DNA of 64,000 nt from Planctomycetota bacterium. GTDB lineage: Bacteria > Planctomycetota > UBA1135 > UBA2386. The notes beneath the pieces were generated by a model, which saw only the letters and a program-made list of their open reading frames with translations, ran no database searches and was not told where the DNA came from. The stretch is from contig JAEUHR010000053.1 in the NCBI GenBank assembly GCA_016794425.1, forward strand, positions 101,799 to 165,798, written 5' to 3'. Position numbers and translations under genes: made by a program. Shown one piece after another: positions 8,354 through 16,787 of the stretch; the first letter of the stretch is position 1, and every line of letters begins with the position of its first letter.

Positions 8354-9162
8354 GGTTCGGCGCGCCGCAGGTCGCGCCAGGCGAGGCCGTAGAACAGCGC
8401 GACGCCGGCCAGCACCCAGGTCGTGAAGCCGGGGCCGCCGAACGGGTCGAACATCTGCGCCGCGCGCACGTTGCCGGCCAGCAGCGGTCCGTACCAGTCG
8501 AAGTCGGCTAGTCGGAACAGGCTGTAGGGCCGGATCCGCTGCGTCAGGTAGATGCCGATCTGCACGACCGCGACGGCGCCGGTGATCGCGGCCACGTGCG
8601 CCTGCACGCGGCAGCGCAGCGACACCCAGGTCGTGAAGGTCAGGAACAGCAGCACGAAGCAGGCCGCGTGCAGCGAGGCCAGCAACAGCGGCTCGAGCGG
8701 CAGGTCGAGGTCGATGCGTCGGCTCCAGGGGATCGCCGACAGGTTGACGACGAAGATCGGCAGCGTCGCGCACAGCGCGCACGGCCACCACTTCGCCCAC
8801 AAGAGCCGTCCGCGCGACACCGGCTTCGCCAGCAGGAACTCGAACGTCTGCGCCTCGCGCTCGCGCGCGAACAGGCCGGTGCCGAACAGCACCGCGGCGG
8901 CGATGCCGACCAGGTTGGTGCTGCGGAAGAACAGCATCAGCGCGCAGTAGCTCGTGTAGGCGATCTCCTCGTTGCGGTCGGACACGGCGACGCCGACGCG
9001 CTGCAGCCAGTCGATGTCGATGCCGCGCAGCAGCGTCGAGCGCTGCAGGTCCGGGTAGAAGTCCGGCCACAGCAGGATCACCGGCACCGCCAGCAGTTCG
9101 AGGATCAGCAGGTAGGCCAGCGCCATCCAGCGGATCTCGCGGAACGTCTTGCCGGCGATCAC
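8350..9162 (-). CDS. ABC-2 type transporter permease
   Basis: A 270-aa integral membrane protein with about six hydrophobic helices. The first is near residues 13-32 (MALAYLLILELLAVPVILLW), the next after a long loop near 83, and the last near the C-terminus (TTWVLAGVALFYGLAW). The loop FAREREAQTFEFLLAKPVSR is the amphipathic coupling segment common to ABC-2 permeases of the NatB/YhaP type. It forms the membrane half of an exporter with the ATPase encoded just upstream; GTG 9162 overlaps the ATPase stop by 4 bp. Substrate unknown. The position before lpxB makes a lipid or envelope role possible, but this is inference. Confidence 0.8.
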   Translation of the reverse strand: MIAGKTFREIRWMALAYLLILELLAVPVILLWPDFYPDLQRSTLLRGIDIDWLQRVGVAVSDRNEEIAYTSYCALMLFFRSTNLVGIAAAVLFGTGLFAREREAQTFEFLLAKPVSRGRLLWAKWWPCALCATLPIFVVNLSAIPWSRRIDLDLPLEPLLLASLHAACFVLLFLTFTTWVSLRCRVQAHVAAITGAVAVVQIGIYLTQRIRPYSLFRLADFDWYGPLLAGNVRAAQMFDPFGGPGFTTWVLAGVALFYGLAWRDLRRAEP

Positions 9163-10052
9163 CGGTGCCCTCCGTCGGCCTGCTGCTGCAACAGCAGTTC
9201 GTAGAGGTCCTCGAGCCGCGGGATGCCGACCTCGGCGCTGTCGATCGCGCCGGCCGGTGCCTGGCGCAGCCACGCCATCGGGTCGCCGTCGGTCTCCACG
9301 ACCAGCGTGCCGTCCGGTTCGCGCCGCTGTTCGCGCGCGCCGGCCGGCAGCGGCTGGCCTGGCGCGAGCCGCACGCGCGGGCTCTGGCGCAGGCGCTGCC
9401 GCGCCGCGGCGAGCCGTTCGTCGGCCACGAAGCGGCCGTCGAGCAGGAACACCAGCCGTTCCGCCAGCGCCTCGACCTCGCCGAGGTGGTGCGAGCTCAG
9501 CACGATCGTGCGGCCCGCGGCCCGCAGGTCGCGCAGCACGTCGCGCAGGAAGAACCGCACGCTGGCGTCGAGCGCGCGGTCCGGCTCGTCGAGCAGGTAC
9601 AGCTCGACGTCGGGCGCCAGCGCGGCGACCAGCGCGAGCTTCTGTTTCATGCCGGCGCTGTAGCTGCGCACCTTCTGCCGCAGCGGCAGCCGGAAGCCGT
9701 CCAGCAGGCGGTCGCGCAGCTCCGGCTGCTGGCGGGCGTGGAAGCTCGCCGCGAAGCGCAGGAACTGCGCGCCGGTCAGGTTCGTGTAGACGCCGGCCTC
9801 GCCGGGCAGGTAGCTGGTGCGCTGCCGCACCGCCAGCGCATCGCGCTGCGGATCGAGGCCGAGCACGCGGGCGGCGCCGCTGGTCGGCGGCAACAGGCCG
9901 ACCAGGGTGCGCAGCAGCGTCGACTTGCCGGCGCCGTTCGGACCGACGAGTCCGAGCAGCTCGCCGGCGGCCACGTCGAGGTCGACGCCGTGCAGCACCG
10001 CGCGGGCGCCGAACGACTTGCCGAGCCCGCGCACCGCGATCGCCGGCGTCAC
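9159..10052 (-). CDS. ABC transporter ATP-binding protein
   Basis: A 297-aa ATPase of the ABC-2 exporter class. Walker A GPNGAGKST, signature YSAGMKQKLAL (canonical SGGM-QR), Walker B LYLLDEP and the switch His in SSHHLGE are present. The D-loop region reads LDEPDRALDAS instead of the usual LDEPTSGLDP, so Asp replaces Thr after the Walker B Glu-Pro. A C-terminal 90-residue extension (PRVRLAPGQPLPAG onward) follows the nucleotide-binding domain, as in many drug or lipid exporters. Start GTG 10052 overlaps the amidotransferase stop by 4 bp. It pairs with the permease encoded immediately downstream. Confidence 0.88.
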   Translation of the reverse strand: MTPAIAVRGLGKSFGARAVLHGVDLDVAAGELLGLVGPNGAGKSTLLRTLVGLLPPTSGAARVLGLDPQRDALAVRQRTSYLPGEAGVYTNLTGAQFLRFAASFHARQQPELRDRLLDGFRLPLRQKVRSYSAGMKQKLALVAALAPDVELYLLDEPDRALDASVRFFLRDVLRDLRAAGRTIVLSSHHLGEVEALAERLVFLLDGRFVADERLAAARQRLRQSPRVRLAPGQPLPAGAREQRREPDGTLVVETDGDPMAWLRQAPAGAIDSAEVGIPRLEDLYELLLQQQADGGHR

Positions 10053-10606
10053 GCGACCTCCCGCAGGAAATTCGCCAGCAGCCGCGGGCCGTGCGGCGTG
10101 CGGAACGACTCCGGATGGAACTGCACGCCGAACGTCGCATGCTCGCGGTGCTGCACGGCCATCACTTCGCCGGCTTCGGTGTGCGCGGTTGCACGCAACA
10201 CGGCCGGCACCGGCGCCGCGACGTACAGCGAGTGGTAGCGGCAGGCCGGCAGCGGGTCCGGCAGGCCTGCGAACAGGCCGCGGCCGTCGTGCCGCACCGG
10301 CCGCGCGCGGCCGTGCACGGGCTCGCCGCGCACGATCGTGCCGCCGAACGCGAGGCCGATCGCCTGGTGGCCGAGGCAGACGCCGAGGATCGGCAGCGTG
10401 CCGGACCAGCGCCGGATCGCCGCCACCGAGTGGCCGGCGTGTTCGGGCCGCCCCGGCCCCGGCGACACGACCAGCGCGCGGCACGAGCCGAGCCGCTCGA
10501 CGTCGACGCGATCGCTGCGTTCGACCCGGACCGGTGCACCGAGCGCCTGCAGCGCCTGCGCGAGGTTCCAGACGAACGAGTCCTTGTTGTCGAGAAGGAG
10601 GATCAA
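10049..10606 (-). CDS. class I glutamine amidotransferase (PabA/TrpG type)
   Basis: A 185-aa stand-alone glutaminase subunit. It shows LLLDNKDSFVWNL (family start: ILVIDNYDSF-N), VVSPGPGRPE, the nucleophile elbow GVCLGHQ with catalytic Cys, and FHPES with catalytic His and Glu. Such subunits supply ammonia to anthranilate synthase (TrpE) or aminodeoxychorismate synthase (PabB). The synthase partner is not in the window, so pabA and trpG cannot be told apart. I choose TTG 10606 because it puts the first beta strand at residue 2 as in homologues; no ATG or GTG lies close upstream in frame. It heads a five-gene overlapping chain and is divergent from trkA. Confidence 0.85.
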   Translation of the reverse strand: MILLLDNKDSFVWNLAQALQALGAPVRVERSDRVDVERLGSCRALVVSPGPGRPEHAGHSVAAIRRWSGTLPILGVCLGHQAIGLAFGGTIVRGEPVHGRARPVRHDGRGLFAGLPDPLPACRYHSLYVAAPVPAVLRATAHTEAGEVMAVQHREHATFGVQFHPESFRTPHGPRLLANFLREVA

Positions 10607-10640
10607 ACCGCGCGCGCACAGTATCGTGCCGCCGCAGACG
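10607..10640. promoter_or_regulatory. 34-bp divergent promoter region
   Basis: Only 34 bp separate the TTG start of the amidotransferase (minus) from the ATG of trkA (plus). On the minus strand it carries GATACT and on the plus strand TATCGT, both weak -10-like hexamers lying over each other. Because 34 bp is shorter than a full promoter, at least one gene's promoter must extend into the other's coding region. This is positional inference; no transcript start is visible. Confidence 0.3.
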
Positions 10641-11990
10641 ATGAACATCCTGATCGTCGGACTCGGCGAGGTCGGTTCGTACCTCGCCAAGGTGCTGTCC
10701 ACCGAGGGCCACTCGATCACGGTGGTGGACCCCGATCTGCAGCGCATGCGGCGCATCGCCGATCTGCTCGACGTGCAGGCGGTGCACGGCGACGGCTCGC
10801 GGCCCGACGTGCTCGACCGGGCCGACGCGCACCAGATGGACCTCGTGCTCGCGGTGTCGAACGACGACAAGGTCAACATGCTGACCTGTCTGTTCGGCAA
10901 GCGCATGGGCGCCAAGAAGACCGTGCTGCGGCTGCGCGACACGTCGGCGTTCCGGCGCAGCAAGACGTTCTTCCGCCGCAACCTGCAGCACGACCTGCTG
11001 CTGTCGCTCGACGACCTGGCGGCCGGCGAGATCGTGCGCACGGTGCGGCAGGCCCAGGGCTTCGCGGTCGAGAACTTCGCCGACGGCCGCGTGCAGATGC
11101 GGCGCTTCGTGCTGGCCGGCGACGGGCCGCTGACCGGCAAGCCGCTGAAGGACCTGAAGATCCCGGCCGGCACGCTGATCACCGCGATCGACCGCGACCA
11201 CGAGGTGCTGGTGCCGGGCGGCGACGACGACCTGCGCGCCGGCGACGAGGTGTTCGTGCTCGGCGAGCCGAAGCCCCTGGCGCAACTCGAGAAGAAGCTC
11301 GGCGGCCGCGTGCAGCAGGCGCGCAACGTCGTCGTCTACGGCGCCGGCGGCGTCGCGGTGCAGGTGTGCCAGGCGCTGCAGCGCGAACACGTCGACGTGC
11401 GCGTGCTGGTCGAGGACCGCGGCGACGCCGAACGGCTGTCCGAGGTGCTGAAGGGCGTCGTCGTGCTGCACGCCGACCCGACCGATCTGGCGTTCCTGCG
11501 CGAGGAGCACGTCGGTTCGGCCGACGCGTTCCTCGGCATCTCGAGCGAGGACGAACGCAACCTGATGTCGTGCCAGCTGAGCCGCAGCCTCGGCGTGCAG
11601 CGCACCGTGGCGCTGGTGCAGAAGCCCGACTACGTCGCGCTCTACCAGCAGCTCGGCATCGACGTCGCCGTGTCGCCGCGGCTCCTGTGCGCGAACCGGA
11701 TCCTGGCGTTCGTGCGCAGCCGCAGCATCTCGACGATCGCGACGATCGAGGAGGGCAAGGCCGAGGTGATCGAACTCGAGGTGCAACCCGGCAGTTCCCT
11801 GGTCGGCAAGGCGCTGAAGGACGCGGGCTTCCCGCGCGGCTGCGTCGTCGCCGCGATCACGCGTGAGGACGGCCAGGTGCTGATCCCGCGCGGCGACGAC
11901 GAGCTGCAGGCGTACGACCAGATGGTCATCTTCGTGCTCGACAAGGTCGTCGGCGAGGTGCTCGAGCGAGTCGGCGTCGTGCGCGAGTGA
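10641..11990 (+). CDS. trkA: Trk potassium uptake regulatory protein TrkA (two RCK units)
   Basis: A 449-aa peripheral membrane protein. It has two tandem RCK units, each an NAD(H)-binding Rossmann half plus a TrkA_C half. The first Rossmann is at residues 1-25 (ILIVGLGEVGSYLAKVL with GxGxxG). TrkA_C features follow at about 140-220. The second Rossmann begins near 233 (VVVYGAGGVAVQVCQAL) and the last TrkA_C ends at the C-terminus. The protein gates the TrkH/KtrB potassium channel in response to NADH or ATP. No trkH is within the window. Length matches E. coli TrkA (458 aa). It ends 12 bp from the convergent large membrane-protein gene. Confidence 0.92.
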   Translation: MNILIVGLGEVGSYLAKVLSTEGHSITVVDPDLQRMRRIADLLDVQAVHGDGSRPDVLDRADAHQMDLVLAVSNDDKVNMLTCLFGKRMGAKKTVLRLRDTSAFRRSKTFFRRNLQHDLLLSLDDLAAGEIVRTVRQAQGFAVENFADGRVQMRRFVLAGDGPLTGKPLKDLKIPAGTLITAIDRDHEVLVPGGDDDLRAGDEVFVLGEPKPLAQLEKKLGGRVQQARNVVVYGAGGVAVQVCQALQREHVDVRVLVEDRGDAERLSEVLKGVVVLHADPTDLAFLREEHVGSADAFLGISSEDERNLMSCQLSRSLGVQRTVALVQKPDYVALYQQLGIDVAVSPRLLCANRILAFVRSRSISTIATIEEGKAEVIELEVQPGSSLVGKALKDAGFPRGCVVAAITREDGQVLIPRGDDELQAYDQMVIFVLDKVVGEVLERVGVVRE

Positions 11991-12002
11991 CGGCGCGGCA
12001 GG

Positions 12003-14861
12003 CTAGTGCAGGTGCAGCGGCACCGCGTTGCTGACGGCCAGTACTTCCATCCCGTCGCCGAGCACCAGGAAGGCGTGGTGCAGCAGCGCTCGACTGCCCG
12101 GCAGTCCGCCCGGCGGCACGGGCAGGACGGCGCGCGCCCGGCCGTGTTCGTCCAGTCTGCCGCGCACCGCCCCGGGCCCGCCGTTCGTGTTCGCGAGCAG
12201 CGTGGCGGCGAGGTGGTCAGATGCGTTGAGCGGGACCGGGACCTCGAGCTGCGTCGATCCGGGCCAGGTGCCGGCGTCGGAGCCGATCACCCAGTAGTCC
12301 CGGTGCGCGAACTCGACGCCGGCATCCAGCCGGAACACGATGTCGCCGCCTTCGGCGCGCGGCAACGACACGACGTCGCTGGTGAGCATGCGTCCGGGCG
12401 GCGGGTTGTCGAGGTCGAGCAGGTCGACCGCGCCCCAGTAGCTCCAGTCCATGCTCCCGCTCGGGCCCGGCAGCGTGCTCAGCACCACTGTCGAGCCGGG
12501 GGGCAGGGTCGCTGCCAACGCGAACTCCTGGGTGCCGCGGTCCGCCGGCTCGCGCACGGGCTCGAGCCGGCGTTCGAACAACGTCGACCGCGTACCGTCC
12601 GCGGCTAGGCCCTCGATGCGGAACGTGACGCCGTCGGTCGCGGGTTCGCCCGCGTAGGCCTCGGGCCGGATGCCGAAGACGCCGCTGATCGAGACTCGTC
12701 CCGCCGCGTCGAACAGCATCTCGCTCGGCGGCTGGGCGATGAGCACGTCCCGGCCGCGTTCGCGGTGGGAGACGAAGTTCGACCGCGGCCGCGTCTCCCG
12801 CGGTCCGCTCGACAGCATCGGGAAATGGAGTCGGGCCGCGCGTGCCGTCGCCTCGTCGATCGGCGGAGGCAGGTCCGACCGCCAGAAGGTGCAGCGGTAC
12901 GTTGGCCGGTAGAAGTGCTCGCGGCCGGCGCGCGACCGCAGGCGGAACGCGACGACGCGCTGCAGGTCGTTGCCGCCGGTGTAGAGGCGCGTGAACGCGC
13001 CCAGATCGACGATCAGCGGGTCGACGACGAACGGCAGCTGCATCAGGCCGCGCGAGGTCACCCAGCTGCCGCGCTCGCTCCCGTTGGCCAGTCGCACGTC
13101 GATGTAGAGCCGCGGGCCGCGGAACGCCGCGTTCCACAGCGCGCCCGTCGTCGAATAGTGCAGGTCGACCGCCAGCTCGCCGAGTCCCTCACCGGGCTCG
13201 AGCGTCACCCACTCGTCGAGCCGCGCCTCCCGCTCGAACACCTGACGCTGGCCGGGGCGACCGGTGACCGGCGGCTGCGGCGCTGCAGTCGCCTGGCGTT
13301 CGAGCAGCAGGTAGCCGCCCTCGACCAGGCGCGGCCGATAGTGCCGCAACAGGGCGCGGTAGACCTGGCTGTCGGCCACGGTGGGGTACTGGCCGTCGGT
13401 CGACTCGATCCGCAGCAGCACGAACGACGGTGCGCGCGCCGGATCCTCGTAGAAATCGCCGTTGAGGCGCTGCAAGTACGGCGAGTAGGCCGAGTAGCTC
13501 TGGAACACCGGTCGGTGGTGCACCGTGAGGTCGTTCAGGAACAGGATGTTCTGGCCGTGCGGAACCTCGTCGACGGTGGCGTCGCCGACCGCGGCCCGCA
13601 CCGCGCCGAGGCGGTTGGCCACTGCGACCCGCCGCCGTCGGGTCTCGAGGTCGCGCTGCAGCCCGGCCGGCTCGGTCACGAAGCGCCAGTGCGCCTTCGC
13701 GGTCGCGGTGACCAGCCGCGGCAGTGTGCCGGGCCGGTAGTCGAGCCCACCCTCGAGGCGGAACGCGCCGAGGAACGCGATCGCCGAGGCCGCCGCCGCC
13801 ATCGCGTCGACGAGCCAGCCGCCGCGAGCGGGCCGCGGCAGGCACCAGAGCCACGACGCGGCGACGGCGACGCAGCAGTAGCAGATCATCACATGGCCCG
13901 CGTCCTGCCGCACGAATCCGGCCTTCCAGCCGAGGAACAGCGTCGCGGCCACGACACCGGCGGCGAGCGGCGCCACGAGCGAGCGCGGACGTCGCACGCA
14001 GGCGAGCAGCGCGCCGATGGCGAGGATCGCGATCGGCACCAGCGCGAACACCAGCTCGTGGACGTGGGGGCGACGGCCGTCCTGCGTCACCCAGCGCATC
14101 GACTGGTTGTAGCCCGACGCGATCTCGGCGGAGCCCTTCAGGAAGGCGGGCAGGCCGAGTGGTGACTGGCCGAGCGCGGTCCATGTCACGGCGACGACGA
14201 GCGCGAACACGGCCGGCACGGCAAGGGCCTTGCGGAGCCCCTGCTTGTGCCAGGACGACAGCGTCAGCAGCCCGACGCAGCCGAAGCCCAGCACGAAGAA
14301 CGTGAACTTGCCGAACCCGAGCGCGGTGAACATCACCAGCGCTGGCACGGTCGCCAGCGGCCGGCCGCTGCCGAACAGCAGGAACAGCGTGCTGCCCGAG
14401 ATCGCCAGCAGCGCGAAGGCGTTGTCGGCGATCGGGGTCGTTGCGAACACGACCAGCAGGTAGGCGAGTCGCTGCCAGGTGCGGTGCATGCGCAGCACCG
14501 GCAGGACGACCGCGACCGCGACCATCGCATTCAGCGTCAGGCTGAGCACCCAGTGCGTCCAGAAGACGTCGCTGGTGTAGGTGGGATACCCGGAGACGAA
14601 GTAGCCGAGCGGACCGTACGTGAACACGAAGTCGACGCCGGCCTGCAGGCGGTGCCGGAAGTCGAACGCGACGAGTTCGTTCCACGACGCGTCCAGCTCG
14701 ACTCTGGGCGGCACCGACGGCGGTCGCACGGTCAGCAGCCACACCAACGCCGCGACGGCGACGTAGAGCGGGGCCAGCAACCAATCGGCGATGCCGTAGC
14801 GCCGCGGCGCCGCCGGATTCCCGCGGCCCGGGTCCGGCGGGGCCGGCTGCCCGGACGTCAT
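12003..14861 (-). CDS. large polytopic membrane protein with extracytoplasmic C-terminal half
   Basis: A 952-aa protein I cannot name. Residues about 20-400 contain nine or ten hydrophobic helices. Between helices 1 and 2 lies a conserved-looking segment, FVFTYGPLGYFVSGYPTYTS, like the first periplasmic loop of GT-C-fold glycosyltransferases and related polytopic proteins. Residues about 400-952 are soluble and beta-rich, with a C-terminal piece (HHAFLVLGDGMEVLAVSN) that resembles a small secreted beta-sandwich seen in planctomycete proteins. It sits at the end of a cluster with a GT2 transferase and two SDR epimerases, with a 4-bp overlap to the transferase gene. A role in glycan assembly or lipid-linked sugar transfer is likely but unproven. 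Confidence 0.65.
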   Translation of the reverse strand: MTSGQPAPPDPGRGNPAAPRRYGIADWLLAPLYVAVAALVWLLTVRPPSVPPRVELDASWNELVAFDFRHRLQAGVDFVFTYGPLGYFVSGYPTYTSDVFWTHWVLSLTLNAMVAVAVVLPVLRMHRTWQRLAYLLVVFATTPIADNAFALLAISGSTLFLLFGSGRPLATVPALVMFTALGFGKFTFFVLGFGCVGLLTLSSWHKQGLRKALAVPAVFALVVAVTWTALGQSPLGLPAFLKGSAEIASGYNQSMRWVTQDGRRPHVHELVFALVPIAILAIGALLACVRRPRSLVAPLAAGVVAATLFLGWKAGFVRQDAGHVMICYCCVAVAASWLWCLPRPARGGWLVDAMAAAASAIAFLGAFRLEGGLDYRPGTLPRLVTATAKAHWRFVTEPAGLQRDLETRRRRVAVANRLGAVRAAVGDATVDEVPHGQNILFLNDLTVHHRPVFQSYSAYSPYLQRLNGDFYEDPARAPSFVLLRIESTDGQYPTVADSQVYRALLRHYRPRLVEGGYLLLERQATAAPQPPVTGRPGQRQVFEREARLDEWVTLEPGEGLGELAVDLHYSTTGALWNAAFRGPRLYIDVRLANGSERGSWVTSRGLMQLPFVVDPLIVDLGAFTRLYTGGNDLQRVVAFRLRSRAGREHFYRPTYRCTFWRSDLPPPIDEATARAARLHFPMLSSGPRETRPRSNFVSHRERGRDVLIAQPPSEMLFDAAGRVSISGVFGIRPEAYAGEPATDGVTFRIEGLAADGTRSTLFERRLEPVREPADRGTQEFALAATLPPGSTVVLSTLPGPSGSMDWSYWGAVDLLDLDNPPPGRMLTSDVVSLPRAEGGDIVFRLDAGVEFAHRDYWVIGSDAGTWPGSTQLEVPVPLNASDHLAATLLANTNGGPGAVRGRLDEHGRARAVLPVPPGGLPGSRALLHHAFLVLGDGMEVLAVSNAVPLHLH

Positions 14862-15679
14862 CGCGGCCACACCTGCAACTGCGTCTCCCGGATCTCCGGC
14901 TTGTCGCGGTAGTCGTTGCGCGACAGCACCTTCTCGAGGAAGCAGTAGAGGATGATGAACAGGTACCGCGAGCCCATCTCGCGGATCTTGAACTTCGAGA
15001 CGCCTTCCTTGCGGTTGCGCCAGGTGTTGGGCACGACCGCGTACTTGTAGCCGCGCACGATCGACTTCAGCGGCAGTTCGACCGTGAGGTTGAAGTGGTA
15101 GGCGAGCAGCGGCTGCAGGCCCGCGATGACTGAGCGCCGGTACATCTTGAACGCGTTCGTGATGTCGTTGTAGCGCATCCAGAACAGCGTCTTGATGAAC
15201 AGGTTGCCCATCCGGTTCATCATCAGCTTCGGGAACGGGTAGTCGATCACCTTGCCGCCGCGGACGAAGCGCGAGCCGAAGGCGCAATCGTGGCCGTCCT
15301 GGATCTTGCGATAGAACGCGACGACGTCGTCCGGCGAGTCGGACAGGTCGGCCATGACGATCGCGACGGTGTCGCCGCGGAAGTTCGACAGGCCGCACCG
15401 CACCGCGAAGCCGAAGCCGTTCGGCGGCTGGTTGTTGACGTAGCGCACCTGCGGGATCCGCGCCGCGAGCTGCTGCAGGATCGACTCGGTGGCGTCCTTG
15501 CTGTTGTCGTTGACGACCAGGATCTCGTGCTCGATGGCCGCCTTCTGTAGCGCTTCGTGCAGCGTCGTGACGGTCTCCTCGATGTGCCCGGCCTCGTTGT
15601 GGGCGGGGATCACGACCGACAGCATGTTCGGGATGCCGGCGGCTTCCCACTCGGCGAGCGACTTGACCTCCATGCTCAT
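14858..15679 (-). CDS. GT2 family glycosyltransferase
   Basis: A 273-aa GT-A fold glycosyltransferase of the dolichyl-phosphate mannose synthase-like type. It shows LSVVIPAHNEAGHIEETV, VVNDNSKDAT, the DxD-equivalent MADLSDSPDD, and the acceptor-side segment NRMGNLFIKTLFWMRYND followed by NAFKMYRR. Near the C-terminus one hydrophobic stretch (YLFIILYCFLEKVL) may touch the membrane, but there are no multiple helices. It probably transfers a sugar from a nucleotide donor to a polyprenyl phosphate or a growing glycan. ATG 15679 overlaps the upstream epimerase stop by 4 bp, and its own stop overlaps the next gene, so the genes are translationally coupled. Confidence 0.88.
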   Translation of the reverse strand: MSMEVKSLAEWEAAGIPNMLSVVIPAHNEAGHIEETVTTLHEALQKAAIEHEILVVNDNSKDATESILQQLAARIPQVRYVNNQPPNGFGFAVRCGLSNFRGDTVAIVMADLSDSPDDVVAFYRKIQDGHDCAFGSRFVRGGKVIDYPFPKLMMNRMGNLFIKTLFWMRYNDITNAFKMYRRSVIAGLQPLLAYHFNLTVELPLKSIVRGYKYAVVPNTWRNRKEGVSKFKIREMGSRYLFIILYCFLEKVLSRNDYRDKPEIRETQLQVWPR

Positions 15680-16743
15680 CGGCTCGCCGACCGTGCCTGC
15701 AGTCCGCCGTGGATCTCGGCCAGGATCCGGCGGATGTCGTACTCGAGGCGGTAGCCCGGGTAGTGCGCCTGGAACTTGCGGATGTCGCTGATCCACCAGA
15801 TGTGGTCGCCGGCGCGGTTGGTCGCGTTGTAGCTCCACTGCATCGGTCGTCCCGTCAGTTCCTCGCACATCGCGATCGCCTCGCGCATCGAGCAGTTCGA
15901 GTGCCGCCCGCCGCCGATGTTGTAGACCTCGCCGCTGCGCGGCTTCTGGAAGAAGTGCCAGAAGGCAGCGACCAGGTCGTGGCTGTGGATGTTGTCGCGG
16001 ACCTGCTTGCCGCCGTAGCCGAACACCGTGTAGGGCGCGCCGGTGATCGCGCACTTCACCAGGTAGGCGAGGAACCCGTGCAGTTGGGTGCCCGAGTGGC
16101 CGGGACCCGTCAGGCAGCCGCCGCGGAAGCAGGCGGTCTTCATGCCGAAGTAGCGGCCGTATTCCTGGACCAGCACGTCGGCGGCGACCTTCGAGGCGCC
16201 GAACAGGCTGTGCATCGTGCCGTCGATGCTCATCGTCTCGTCGATGCCGTGTTCGGCGAACGCGTGCTGGCGCAGCTCCCAGCGCGTCGCTTCCTCGACC
16301 AGCGGCAGGCGATTGGGCGTGTCGCCGTAGACCTTGTTGGTGCTCGTGAACACGAACACGGCGTCCGGACAGTGCTGCCGCGTCAGCTCGAGCAGGTTCA
16401 GCGTGCCGTTGGCGTTGATCGTGAAGTCGGTGTGCGGCTCGCGCGCGGCCCAGTCGTGCGAGGGCTGCGCCGCCGTGTGCACGATCACCGCGATCGACTT
16501 GCCGTAGCGCGTGAAGATCCGCTTCAGATCGGGTTCACTGCGGATGTCGCAGGCCTCGTGCACGTACTTCGGCAGCTGCTTCTGCAGCTCGGCGCGGCTC
16601 CAGGCCGTGCTGGCCTCATCGCCGAAGAAGTAGCGGCGCATGTCGTTGTCGATGCCGACGACGTCGAGGCCGCGGGAGGAGAATTCGCGGACGGTCTCGG
16701 CGCCGATGAGGCCTGCGGAACCGGTGATCAGGGCTACGGCCAT
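15676..16743 (-). CDS. NAD-dependent SDR epimerase, Tyr-to-Phe active-site variant
   Basis: A 355-aa extended short-chain dehydrogenase of the CDP-paratose/tyvelose 2-epimerase-like branch. The NAD-binding motif is ITGSAGLIGAETV and the Ser region is FVFTSTNKVYGD. The catalytic YxxxK position reads SLFGASKVAAD, so Phe (codon TTC) stands where Tyr is expected while Lys is kept. Later blocks FRGGCLTGPGHSG, FGYGGKQVRDNIHSHDLV and YNIGGGRHSNCS are characteristic of this nucleotide-sugar epimerase subgroup. It probably modifies a nucleotide sugar for the adjacent GT2 transferase. It follows the second epimerase gene after 44 bp and is coupled to the transferase gene. Confidence 0.85.
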   Translation of the reverse strand: MAVALITGSAGLIGAETVREFSSRGLDVVGIDNDMRRYFFGDEASTAWSRAELQKQLPKYVHEACDIRSEPDLKRIFTRYGKSIAVIVHTAAQPSHDWAAREPHTDFTINANGTLNLLELTRQHCPDAVFVFTSTNKVYGDTPNRLPLVEEATRWELRQHAFAEHGIDETMSIDGTMHSLFGASKVAADVLVQEYGRYFGMKTACFRGGCLTGPGHSGTQLHGFLAYLVKCAITGAPYTVFGYGGKQVRDNIHSHDLVAAFWHFFQKPRSGEVYNIGGGRHSNCSMREAIAMCEELTGRPMQWSYNATNRAGDHIWWISDIRKFQAHYPGYRLEYDIRRILAEIHGGLQARSASR

Positions 16744-16787
16744 GGGTTGCTGCTGTGGGTGCGGGGCGTGCCGACGCGGCGCGGCGT

